Positions 20,792-31,718 of a DNA stretch of 64,000 nt are shown here, in pieces (the first letter of the stretch is position 1; the number at the start of each line of letters is the position of its first letter). The notes below the pieces were generated by a model that made no database searches, was not told where the DNA came from, and worked only from the letters and a program-made list of their open reading frames with translations. Location of the stretch: positions 7,130,001-7,194,000 of the forward strand of contig JAULSR010000002.1 of assembly GCA_030512295.1 (NCBI GenBank), given 5' to 3'. A program made the position numbers and the translations under genes. The DNA comes from Bombardia bombarda (taxonomy: Eukaryota; Ascomycota; Sordariomycetes; Sordariales; Lasiosphaeriaceae).

Positions 20792-23512
20792 ATGACAACC
20801 AAACGGTTGTCAATCCTCGGCAAGGTCGGGGCGCTCACAGCGGCGCGGCGAGCCAGCACACCCCCGCCGCCACCCGCCTACAATGCCTTCAACGACGACG
20901 ACGTCGTTGCCGATGGCCGCATGCCCTCAGATTTTCCGCCTGTGACGGCCGAAGAGGCAGACAATGTCAATCTCGCCGCCGCGTTCGAGAAGCTGAACCT
21001 CACCACTATTCCCTCCAATCCCACCGTCGACACCTGCCTCGCCCATCTCAAGTTGCTGTTTGCCATCCAGTCCATGAAGGAGGATGTGGGATATACCGAT
21101 GGGCTCTGGGGTCTATGGGATGCGCGTGCTGGCCCTCTTGACCCATCAATCATCCCAAGGGAAAAGCCAAGCGCTGAGATGACGCCCCAGCAGAAGATGC
21201 AGGACAAGAGGCTTGCCTTCCTCAGCCGAATCCGCGAGAAGCGCTGGGCCTTGTTTGTTGCGCGGGCCGTCGAGAGATACGAGGTCTGGTGGAAGTCGAT
21301 CCCCGGCCAGCAGCTATGCGAGGGACATATGGAGGCCGAGACATCGCAAGGGTACATGAATTTTGCCACCGACATGTCGACCGTGCTTAACTGGACTGAG
21401 GAGATGCTACCGCCTCTCGATGTCCTCATGGTCTGGCACACACACATGCTCAACCCGCGCGCCTTTCTCGAGGACGCTATGCTTGCCGGGCTCAAGTCCT
21501 TCTGGACGACGGGCATGCCCTGGAACCGCGTGAACCAGGCCATCGATGATTCGGATTTCAGCTACGACGTGTCGGACGAGTGCAAGACCCAGTGGGTTGT
21601 CCGAACTGGCCTCTCTTGGGAAAATGCCGACGACTCGCTGTTCAAGTCGCTTAAGTGCTTCCGCTGCAGCACGCCCATGGAGATTCCGTGGACGACGTGT
21701 GCGCAGCCAGAAGATTACGTGGACGCGACCCCGTCCGATCTGATCGGGACCGGCTACGGCGACGGCGACCTCCAGTACCGCTGCCCTGGCTGTGACATCA
21801 TCGTGCGGAGAGAGCTACTCTCAGCCGCCAAGTTCCAGAAGGATGTGCAGGCACTCCTCGGCCCTGGCAACCGGCCAATGCCGGGAACCATCTTGAGTCC
21901 CAAGTCCGGTCTTCCCGAAGCAATTCCCTCAACCGTGCCCCTGAACAGAATGTTCCCCAGGACCTTCCCAAATCGCCTCCTAAAAAGCGGCTGCAACGGG
22001 ATGAGAACAAAGATGACGTCGCTTATCGCCCTGGGCGGCAACCCGGACGTCAGCATGCGCGATGTCCGCCTAGAAATCGAAAGGACCCTCGACATGAACG
22101 CCATGGTGAGGGAGATTGATGGCCTGAGTGCGGGGATCATCAACAAGCCCTACAGGCTGTCCCCGGACGCCCGCATTGCAGTTCGTAAGATGATGTCGCG
22201 GTACTGGGACAACTTTAGCGCATTTGCCCTGGAGCTTTCAGGAGCAGTGATGAGACAGGGCGTCTTCGTCGAAAAGATGTTCAAGATCGACTGGCTGCAC
22301 AGCCCCTCGGCGACCGACACAATGACGCGCCTGCTAACCAAGTACGACCGCTTCTTCACCATCATGCAAGAGACGTATCCGCACCAGATGGCGGTTCCTA
22401 CGCTGGATATCGACTTGGCATGGCATACGCATCAGCTGAGTCCAGCCATGTATTATGCTCACAGCGTCAAAAAGACTGGCCGATTTATCGACCATGATGA
22501 CAAAATTGAAGAAGATGTGCTCAGCGTCCAGTTTGAGTGGACAAGCAAGGAGTATCAGGACCGGTTTGGTGAGGTCTATAGCGAGTGCACATGCTGGTAT
22601 TGCGAGTGTAAGTTCCGATGACCCATTGCCCCTATCTTATTTTCAACCTTGAGTCCGCAAACTAACTATTTATCCCTCTATAAAGCAATCCGGTCCTCTC
22701 ACATCAGCTCAATCGGCAAAGTTCTTGGACTATCTAAGCAAGAGAAAGGCATGCGCTACGTCGTCTGAGCCCCCTACCCGTCTGTTGCTTTTCTAACAAC
22801 TTCCAACAGTCGCCGAATCTTTCCACAGCTCTGGCGCAGCCCGATTCTGCCCGCCCGACAACTCGGCCCACATCTCGTCCCACAACTCGGTCAAGGCTAA
22901 CTTCAGCCCATATTACGAAGAGAACAAGAGATATACGCAGCGGCGCGTCAATCTGCAGCTCGCTGCGCTGCACAAGAAACGCCTTGACGATGCATACACC
23001 AAGGCGGTGAAGCGCGCCGAGAAGAAGGGCCGCAAGATCCCGCCCAGGGACGAGTACTACGACCACTGGGGCTATCCGTACTACTACTACGGACCCTACA
23101 TGTACGCCATGTGGTGGACGCCTGGGCTGTATTACGGCGGGTACCCTGGGTATGTGGCGGCGTGTGGGGGCGGAGGCGGATGGGGCGCTTGTGCGGCGGG
23201 CACTTGTGGAGGCGGCGTGGCGGCGGGAGCGTGTGGTGGGGCTGGGGTGAGTGAAGTCCTGTCTTTTCATTTGCCTATGTTGTATGGATGGGAAGATGCT
23301 GACTTATATGACCTGTGTAGGGATGCGGCGGCACAGGAGCTGGCGGTGCTTGTAGTAGCGGTGGTTGCGGAGGCGGTGGAGGGTGTGGTGGCGGTGGAGG
23401 TAAGTGTTCCTTGTTCATTGTTCATACTACCTTCGATATGTGATTTGATACATTGCTGACTTTGTGATACTCAGGCTGCGGCGGTGGTGGCGGTTGCGGT
23501 GGTGGCTCTTAG
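20792..23512 (+). CDS. DUF1399 / glycine-rich domain protein (GRDP-like)
   Basis: Five exons, 20792..22607, 22686..22748, 22810..23246, 23321..23399 and 23475..23512, give 810 residues in one frame. The large first exon holds two WHTH-type motifs, VWHTHMLNP (near residue 215) and LAWHTHQLSP (near residue 547), which mark the DUF1399 family. CxxC pairs (CFRCSTP, YRCPGCD) in the middle suggest a zinc knuckle. A Tyr-rich stretch (YYDHWGYPYYYYGPYMYAMWW) follows, then a tail of almost only Gly and Cys encoded by the last three exons. The second intron must use a GC donor (AAAG|GCATGC) to keep frame. Function in fungi is unknown; plant relatives affect growth and stress responses. Confidence 0.8.
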
Positions 23513-26093
23513 AATACCATATTACTCCACGGTTCTCCAGTCAGACTTCCATGGCTAGATAATATTGACTATAGGTTGTTGTTACTCGGTAAGTCGCGCA
23601 CGAGCGTTTGTTTGGAATTTCAGCATGGTTCAATGTGTATAAGATGGATTATTGAATGGGGGGCGAGATGGAGGAAGCAAGGGGGAACATGGTTTTGGGT
23701 ACTATTAAGTCGTTTGGCGTTATCTCAGCGAATTCATTATGATACCTTTTATTGTCCATTTCCGAGCCAACATGGCTACTGGGGAATCATGCTTGGCTGA
23801 GTGATTCCCTGTGATCGGCAGTTCCTAGACCGGATTTCCGATTCTAGGTTGTGCTCTCGCCATGTCTCTTGCGTCAAAAGCTTCCATGTCGTCTACATGT
23901 TCCTCAATGTATCTCACCGCTATTATGCCGCTTTTGTGTGCCCAGAAAGGTAAGAGAACTTTTCGTTAAAACATGGGACCGATATCTCTATCTACTGCAT
24001 CATAGTTCACCGTGATCCACATGCCACCGGTTTTTTCACACCCTTCATGTTAGCCAAACCCCACTTGTATGCCTTCACAATCAATATCCACGCCAATCAC
24101 GCTCCTTCGCTCCTGCCTCCCTGAGCCATCTGAGGACAAGGAAGTAGGTACCGCCAGGCCAGATTATGTGGCTTCTTGTTTCCCGTTACCATCCGAACGG
24201 GCAGGTATTGCGCAAGGCAACCGCCCGAGCGCCGCATCCTAGCCCAGCGACGGTATCACGAGCAGGTAGCTGAGCCGCCACACACAGAGTTTCAGGAAGA
24301 TGTGCTGTAAGCTATTGTGATTCCCCATGCACCTTGCATGCTTGTGACTAACAACATGATCCTTCGACCCAACCCACCGGGTCCGTCTTGTGGAGCCTCA
24401 TGGGAGGATCAACCCGACAGTTCCGCTCTGCTGACCGGGTTCTGGCCCTTTGTTCTTGTTCTTCGTCCTTGCAGAAACAGGTATTAGAACATGCATGAAT
24501 GACTGCATGCTGCTTTGCTCAATCGCGAACTCGCCATGCGGGAAGGTCGTTGGATGGAGCAATGGAATCTCGCGTGAGCCAATCGCTACTTGAAGAGTCG
24601 GGCCTGCATTTCTTGATCATTTGGAGCGTCGAGGAAGGAGCGGGAAGCACTGCCAATCAATCACCGTCTGAACCACTTCCCTGGGTCATGACAGCTGACT
24701 GTCCTGAGAGAAAAGGTAGCCCATGTACCTCTCTATCTCCTGCTGTTAGTGAACCTTATTTTTAACATGTGAAAATTCATCGCTCTACCAGACCTAGTAG
24801 CAGGCCAGAGCCATCGGTACCTTTGGGAGCACTCGTAGGACAACCTCGAGCCGCGTCATGGCCAAGATTTGGAAAGTGTGGCTATGGTAATTGGTACACC
24901 ATGATGAGCCTCTCACCGCCTCCGCCTTGCCAAAGACGGGACTGTAAAAGCCGGGACTGTACATAGGTAGACAGTAAAATCAGTTCTCTTTAGGATGAAG
25001 TGGAAAGGAGGTTGGGGCCTGCCCCGATTCAGCAAAGGAGGTTGCCTACATTTCCCAAGTGCATCTTGATGCATAGGACTTTGAGAACTGGGCATGGAAG
25101 TCAACCTCCGCAGCTCGATGCTACCACCATCATGGTGGCTGTCCTGGTTGGCTCCCTCATTCACTGTCTGTTATTCAGAATCTGTTATTCAGAATAAGCG
25201 AGAAAGACGCTGAAAAGGCTTCTCTGAGGTCACACTAGAATAACGAGTGTCAAGCCGCAGAGGTGCATCTAGTCCAGCACAAGGCGGCGAGGTTGCCTGC
25301 TTGTACATGGTTGGGGTCAGATGGAGGAAAGGCAGACAGACAGGCAGGTGGTGGGTAGGTAGGCAGGCGCCTAGGCATGAGCGGTTCTGAGAAAGACGCT
25401 CCTTCCTACATTGGTAATGCTGTGGTTGATGTCTGTCTGCATCTTTCTTGATCATGACAAGCGGGGAAGGAGCAACAAGACAGACTCCACTTTGACTTCT
25501 TACCTAAGTCTTGTTTCTTTCGGTTACCGCCCCGGCAATCTTAATCTCCCCCTCACTTGCGCAGCACGCACACAGGCAGCATCGCCAGCCAGCCAGCCAA
25601 CCAACTGATAGTGGCAGCGAGTGGGCGTCTGCGCAGTCCATGATGCCCTCGATACGATGATGCGGCCTTTGTGTGCAATGACTTGAAACAAACCGGTGTG
25701 GCAGCCACCAACGGGCAATCATGACAGACGTTGACCGGCTTGTCGACATGTCACCGATCCCAATGGGCTGGTTCATCACTCCATCGCTCCCGAAAGAGGA
25801 TTCCCGCAGATGTGACGGGGTTGTGATGAGGATGTTCCTTGTGCATGGAACCGCTCTGTCGGGCTCCCCTCATCAATCACGACTCAGACGTTGATCCCGT
25901 CCCTTGGCATGGGTCCATTTCCGATTCACCGATATTTGCCGTCTGCGGGCAGGCAACGCCCGTTTGGCAATAGCCGATCAACCAGGGAACTCGGATACTT
26001 GTTTTGCGAAATTTCCAATCGTGGACTTGCTTGGCTTCTCCCAGGCCTCCTTGTCCGTGCCGCACCATCAGGCACGCTATTGGCGGATGAAGG

Positions 26094-26125
26094 GTTCCGA
26101 TTCACCAGCCAAACCGAATCGGAAC
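26094..26125. repeat. perfect inverted repeat, 10-bp arms
   Basis: GTTCCGATTC (26094-26103) is mirrored by GAATCGGAAC (26116-26125) with a 12-base spacer. Confidence 0.85.
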
Positions 26126-26178
26126 GTTGCCGACCCCGGTCGCCGGGACGCTCATTTCTCCCCCCATGGGTGTGCCAA

Positions 26179-26207
26179 GTGCGCTAGCTGTCTTGTTTCT
26201 AGCGCAC
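26179..26207. repeat. perfect inverted repeat, 9-bp arms
   Basis: GTGCGCTAG (26179-26187) is mirrored by CTAGCGCAC (26199-26207) with an 11-base spacer, about 55 bp from the previous inverted repeat. Confidence 0.85.
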
Positions 26208-26514
26208 GTCGCTAGCGGCAGTAGCATCAGCCAGCCCGAGGCCAAAGCTCAATTGAGCGACGACGTTGGACGACCTGAGCTCGAGCTTTGAGTTGTCTCG
26301 GGTTGTCTGTCGTCAAACTTGGCTGACGTGACAAGGAAGGCAGCGCAATTGTGATAAAAGTGATGACCTAATTTTCCTTCTTGTTATAGCTTCTTCTTTT
26401 TGTCGTTATTCTTCTCTTAGGGAAAAGGTGGAACTCTGGCTGCCTTGTTTCCTTTGCTTCTCCTTCTTCTCCCGGGTCCCGATGGTTTGGTTACATCCCC
26501 CCCTCCCGCATTAA

Positions 26515-26533
26515 CCCCCCCCCCCCCCCCCCC
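26515..26533. repeat. C19 homopolymer
   Basis: Nineteen C in the 5' region of the gene at 26911, within a pyrimidine-rich leader that is probably transcribed. Confidence 0.85.
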
Positions 26534-26910
26534 ACTCCTCCCTTCCTCTCGCTCAACCACACCCTGTGCCCCCCTCGCTGTTTGCTTTTGCACTCGTTTC
26601 CAGCAGCCTGGGACAGCCGCCTGGGCCGCTTCAATATTTTTCTGCAGCCGCACATTGCCTTGTCCTGGGGCCAATTCACGTCGATTGACGACGACCGATG
26701 CAGAGCGAACAGCGCAAATCACAGCTTGACCCCTCCTTGGCGACCCATCGAGACGAGTGTCGCCCTTGCCATTGATGTTGCGGATGACCCCGGCTTCCTT
26801 ACTAGAGGATTGGCATCCCCATCTCTGGTCTCTGGCGACGCTCATCTCGTGGGTCCGTTTCCATCACCATCTGCTTTGCTTCACTTTTCATTCCTTCTCA
26901 GGCAAACAAA

Positions 26911-28163
26911 ATGGCCGCAGCCAGCTTTACCGACCTTTTCGGCATCGCCTTTGATCGCGACATTAACATTGTCCATCAAACACGGGATCAAAGACGCGAT
27001 TCTTCAGCAACCTCGTCGTCCGATATCAGCCTCTCGTCCATTGCAACCGATGAAGAGAGGTCAGCGCAGACTCCGTCATGGCCCGATCCCTACGCTTGAC
27101 CTCACGCTACTCACGCTGACACTCAATCCTTGCACAGCTCAACAGGGCGTTGTTCATCCGCATCACCTGTCAACTCACCACCACCACCAGAACATGACTT
27201 GCTGTCTCCCTTGGCCTCGTTCGACGCACTTGTACCACAGGGCTTGCTCAGGGAGTCAAACTTTGTCCCCACCAACCTGTCGGGTCACGATCTGGCAGCA
27301 TTGGACAACCGCAACTGGGTGCCAGCTCCGAGCCAACTCTCAGCCATAGACAGGTTTGCAATGTTCCCCGAACGCCACGAACTGATTGCACTGTCGGTCG
27401 CCCTCGACGCCCGGTGCGAGCTGGCATATCACGACTATGTCCCGTGCCCCGGATCTGGCCCCGGATCTGCGGCAGTTAGCGTTGCAACTGAATTTGTCCG
27501 CCCGCCTCAGGTTGCCCATTTGGACGCGAGAGCCGACACGCTGGTCCAAAGTCGGAGTGCCGACCCTGCCGTCGCTGCCTCAGACCTCAGCCCTCCCCAC
27601 CAGAGGTCCGACATGAGTCGCCAGTGGATGGCTCTGGTGCTCGATACCACACTGGATACTCGTGATGCGCAACCAAGAACCACAGGACCGCCCAATGCTG
27701 TCGTTGGCTCAGATGCCGCCACCTGCGCACTTGACGCAAGACAGACAAATCCGCCGCACTCCAACATGAGTGAAACCTTGGATAAAGCCAGGTTTGCTGC
27801 CGCACTAGCCGCGAGGATACAAGAGAGCTCGGGGAAATCGGAGCTTGCAGGAAGCTACTGCGACAACGATGGCGACGATGCTTCTGAATCTTCTCTAGTC
27901 AGGAACATCCGGTCAGTAACACTTATCGCATGTCTCTTCACGTACCTTGATATAATCCACTCTTTGCTGACATGAATTTGCCCTGTAGCGAGAAAAAGCA
28001 AGCCGAGCGGCGTGCGATAGAGAAGAAAAGACCCCGCTCTCACAAGCGGCCTCGACTACGCCACCCCGACTCGCCTCCTCGCTCCAATAAAAGGGGGAGG
28101 TATACGGCGGGAGATGTCAGAGCTGGCCGAAGTTCCGAAGGCCAAGATCAACCATCATCATGA
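26911..28163 (+). CDS. hypothetical protein with basic C-terminus (probably nuclear)
   Basis: Three exons, 26911..27059, 27138..27911 and 27989..28163, give 365 residues; both introns are GT-AG and keep frame. No domain is recognised. The N-terminus (MAAASFTDLFGIAFDRDI) is followed by Ser/Thr/Pro-rich low-complexity sequence, a middle part with an alanine-rich helix (ARFAAALAARIQESS), and a C-terminus packed with Lys and Arg (EKKQAERRAIEKKRPRSHK), a likely nuclear signal. The basic stretch recalls the DNA-contact part of a bZIP, but no leucine zipper follows it. The upstream leader has a C19 run and open frames that look non-coding. Confidence 0.6.
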
Positions 28164-30634
28164 TCGTCATGGCGCTACAATTTGTCACTTCCAGCAAAAG
28201 TTTCTTTCTTCCTTCCTTCATCTTCCTTCTTCTAGATCTTTCCTTTTTTGGCTTTTACCTTTCTCCCTTTCTTAGACTGGCGTCGAAGGCAGTCATGCCA
28301 TTCCCTTTGTATTCTGATTGATGACTTTTTGAAGATACCTTGTTGCGGTTGTTGGTTACGTCGTAGGATATCATTAGCATATATGGAATTATGGATGATA
28401 GTCGAGAAATCTCAACTTTGATAACGTTTGCTGCTAGGCAAGGGGCAAGGGGCAAGGAGTTTGGCTGTTTTTCTTTTCTTTTGGGCTCAAAAAGCGGCCT
28501 GGTGTACTCACTCAATCATGATGGTACCTGTCAGGGCAGAGGATGTTAAAGAGTTGAGTAAAGGGGTAAAATATAGAGATATGTATCTCAAGTGTCTGTG
28601 GATATGTTTGAGCTTCTATCACCATACTGGTCACGTACGTCACAAATTGTTTTGAAGGACGCACTACATCGTTGTTTGTGTCTTTGCCTATCTTCTTATT
28701 TGCCTAAACTGTGGCTTTGTTACCGGTTCTCGACATCGTTTAGACAGTGACACAAAAATGTTTACTATGGGATAGCTGTCTCTTCTCGGTCAAAGCCGTC
28801 GGCAAACTAGGACGACGTCATCGTCACAGGTAGAGGCCGCGACGGCGACGAAGATAGTGAAGACGATGATGAAGAAGTCGTTTCCTAGTATAGGGTCTGA
28901 TAGTTCTAAGAGCCCACACGATTACTTCCTCCCTCAAAGCCGCCTGTTCCTCCTCGTCCATCTCCTTGTTGGACGTCTCTCGGCCCCTGGCTTTCCACTA
29001 CGGTTGGTTGGGTGATCCTCTCTGGTCGGTTGGTTCTTCAACCCCGCGTGTCACTCCTTTTTATTTTACCCTCCGTACCCATGATCCTGCAACTCCTAAC
29101 CCCAATACCACACCCAGGACGACCAAGCCTGTCTGGGTTGAACTTGGGTTGGTGTTTTCCCCCGCGGGTACTGCCGGTATTTCCGGATCTGTTGTTGCAC
29201 TTGGTGGAGGACTTATCGGGAGGCTGTTGATTGAGTTGCTGACAGACTGCGAGAAGACTGTGGTCTTGGCGCCCAGTAGTATGGTGTTGTATTTCTGTCC
29301 AGGACACGCGAACGATGGTGATTGTGACAAAGTACGGCTTGGTCCGCAAGTTGGCGAGGGTGACTTTCAGTCCTGATGTCCATTATGTTAAACAACGATT
29401 TCATTATTGTTTGGAGATGAGATGCTGCAAAAACAACAACATAATTTTGCAGAGACAAGCAGATCACTGATGAACGTGATTGACGCGACAATTGATTATC
29501 CGGCCAGCAACCAGTTGATCAGGTCCATCAACGCTCATGTCATCAACAGCATCTGGTATCTTGATTGCATCACGACCCCTGAGGTTCTTTTTTGTTTTGC
29601 TTTATCCAAAACATAGAATGAATAATGCGTTTGACGGCACGAACTCCATGCATAACAACAAAACCCGATTACTGGATATCAGTAACAAACTCAGCCATCC
29701 AAATAGTGGCAAGCCTCCTTTGAATACGCCACAATCCTCTTCTGACATGTTCACTATGCTGCATCGGATCGGATGACCCATCTGTCTAGGTACTTTGCGC
29801 AGTCTGGATGATCGGGCATAATCAATGCATACACTTAAGCACAGCGAATGAACCTGACACTCCACGACCGTGGCTCCATTGGAAGCGGCAATTCGCTGCA
29901 CTCCGCTCGAATGAGAAGTCGCACGATAAACAAGCACAGGTTACACGCCGCCGGCCTGCAGGCCGAGATTCGGCAGTCTCGTCACACAGCATACCCGAAA
30001 GAAACGTGTAAGGCACCGATACGTACTTACCTCCCCTACAAGACACCACACATAAGCCCATGTAAGCTCGGAATGATACCTACCAACCAACCCCCCCGTG
30101 GCAACAACAGCACCCGCGGATGCTGCTTATTGCAGACATGGCGATATCACGTAAGATTCCGTAGCGCGGTGTGGTTGCTTACCCGGTAGCCGGGATGTTG
30201 GGATAGGTTTGATCGGATGCTGTACCACGCAAAATGTATGGATGAGACGATGAGTGGACTTATTAGAATGAAGTCCAGGATAGGAAAAGGTCGTAGTGTG
30301 AACTGTGAATATCTACCTTGTAAGCATGGTGGAATCCATCAACAGGGGAAAAGGGGTGGGGCACTAGTCAGGGGCAGGCCACCCGGGTTAGTCAGCAGCC
30401 TAACGACATGCCATCCCCTTCGGCAAGGGTGATACGAACGCAAATTCAGCAAAGTCCTTGGTACTCTGCGTGACATATCCTCACAGCAATCCAATAATCC
30501 TTCACTCCGTGGACCGGGAAGTATATCAGGCATTTTCAGACGAAGGATTGATAACTCCGCTACTCCCAGGAATGTGATGATAGGACTCCTCCAAGGCTAA
30601 AGATACCGAAGACGTAAAAGGAAAATACGACGCT

Positions 30635-30675
<41 letters not shown>

Positions 30676-30739
30676 GCATCGCAAAGACTCAAATACATCG
30701 GCCAATCTCCCAAACTCAACATGATCCCAAACTCCAGTC
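28164..30739. other. intergenic region
   Basis: About 2.6 kb. On the minus strand 29327-29061 reads as a Ser/Pro/Thr-rich stretch ending in one hydrophobic segment and a basic stop-transfer sequence, like the tail of a membrane protein, but no ATG or upstream exon was found. A 38-base poly(A) run lies near the right end. Confidence 0.45.
30637..30674. repeat. A38 homopolymer
   Basis: Thirty-eight uninterrupted A on the plus strand, 65 bp beyond the stop codon of the minus-strand gene that ends at 30740. Confidence 0.9.
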
Positions 30740-31718
30740 TCAAGCAGCAGCGCCAGACGCCGCACTTCCACTCCGTCCATTCTGTCCTCGGTAACGATCA
30801 CGGGGCTTCTGCTTCCCTCCCCGCTTCATCTTGTCCCAGCGCTGCTGGTGCGAAAACACCAACCGCAGCGGCACACCGTTGTCAACGGCTTTGCCCAAAA
30901 TCTCCAGCAAGCGGTCCGACTCTTGGCGGTCGGTCAGTCCATTCGTGTCTCGACCAGCTGGGAGCCGATTTCGCACCTTTCTCATGTCGCCCTTGAAATC
31001 CTGGTACAGTCGGATAAGGTGGTGTCGCTCTGCAGTAGAGCCCTTGTACTCGCCTTCGTACTCGGGAGTGCGTTCCCGGCGGGCAGGGGCAGGGGCAGGG
31101 GCAGGGGCAGGGCGTGCGGGCGGGGTGACCGAGAGGGCAGAAGGAGTCGGCTGGGTGTCTGGGTCCGGCTTGATGGGAGACAGGGCCGCCATGTCGTCGT
31201 CACTGTCCATGATGACCTCGCCATAGTAATCCCAGTCGTCGTCTTCCAGGTTGTCATACGTCACTCGGCCAGCCCTACTAGCAGCCTCTGCCGCGTCAGC
31301 AGCGTCCTTGACCGCAATGGCGTGGGCAGCAGCCTCCTGGATAGCAATCTTCTCCGGTGAGCGAAAATCGAGCCCGATGGGCGGAAGTTCATCCGAGGAT
31401 TCTTCATCGAGGGCCGCGAACTCGATATTCTCACCGTTTTCGGTCTTAACCTTAACCTTCTTCGGCTGAGGTTCGTCGTCTGAAGACAGAACCATCGCGT
31501 CATCGCCTGATGAACCGGCCAACTGGCGGCCCGTAGTGGCCATACCGGATCGGCCACGTCCCATGCCCGATACACCCGAGGTCGAGGGCTTGATTTGGGC
31601 GCCTTATCATGTAGAACCGTAGTTAGCATATGGCTCCAAGTTTAGGTTGTATTAGAAGGTTGAACTCACGAGAACCCCTGACCGTTGCCTTTCTCTTGTC
31701 CATGCCGTTGCGGTTCAT
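30740..31718 (-). CDS. hypothetical acidic/basic protein, probably nuclear
   Basis: Two exons on the minus strand, 31718..31670 and 31602..30740, give 303 residues; the join reads VRGSRAQIKPSTSG. The start may also be the second ATG (31703). Features: an NLS-like PKKVKVK after an acidic SSDDE patch, an alanine-rich helix, acidic stretches (LEDDDWDYYG, DSDDDMA), a Pro-Ala run from a GGGGCA repeat, and a C-terminal helical part HHLIRLYQDFKGDMRKVRNR followed by LLEILGKAVDNGVPL. That last part faintly resembles the C-terminal helical region of DNAJC9-type histone co-chaperones, but there is no J domain, so no function is assigned. The tail is Arg/Gly-rich. Confidence 0.6.

Larger units (their letters stand above)
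23513..26910. other. long intergenic region
   Basis: About 3.4 kb with no supported gene. It holds simple GGCA/CAGA-type microsatellite sequence (25320-25375), AGCC repeats near 25585, two perfect inverted repeats (26094 and 26179) and a C19 run. The last part is the promoter and leader of the gene at 26911. Confidence 0.5.

Noticed and set aside
26582..27349. 255-codon plus frame overlapping the hypothetical gene at 26911
   Set aside because: It is low in recognisable structure, and the spliced frame from 26911 with good introns explains the region better.
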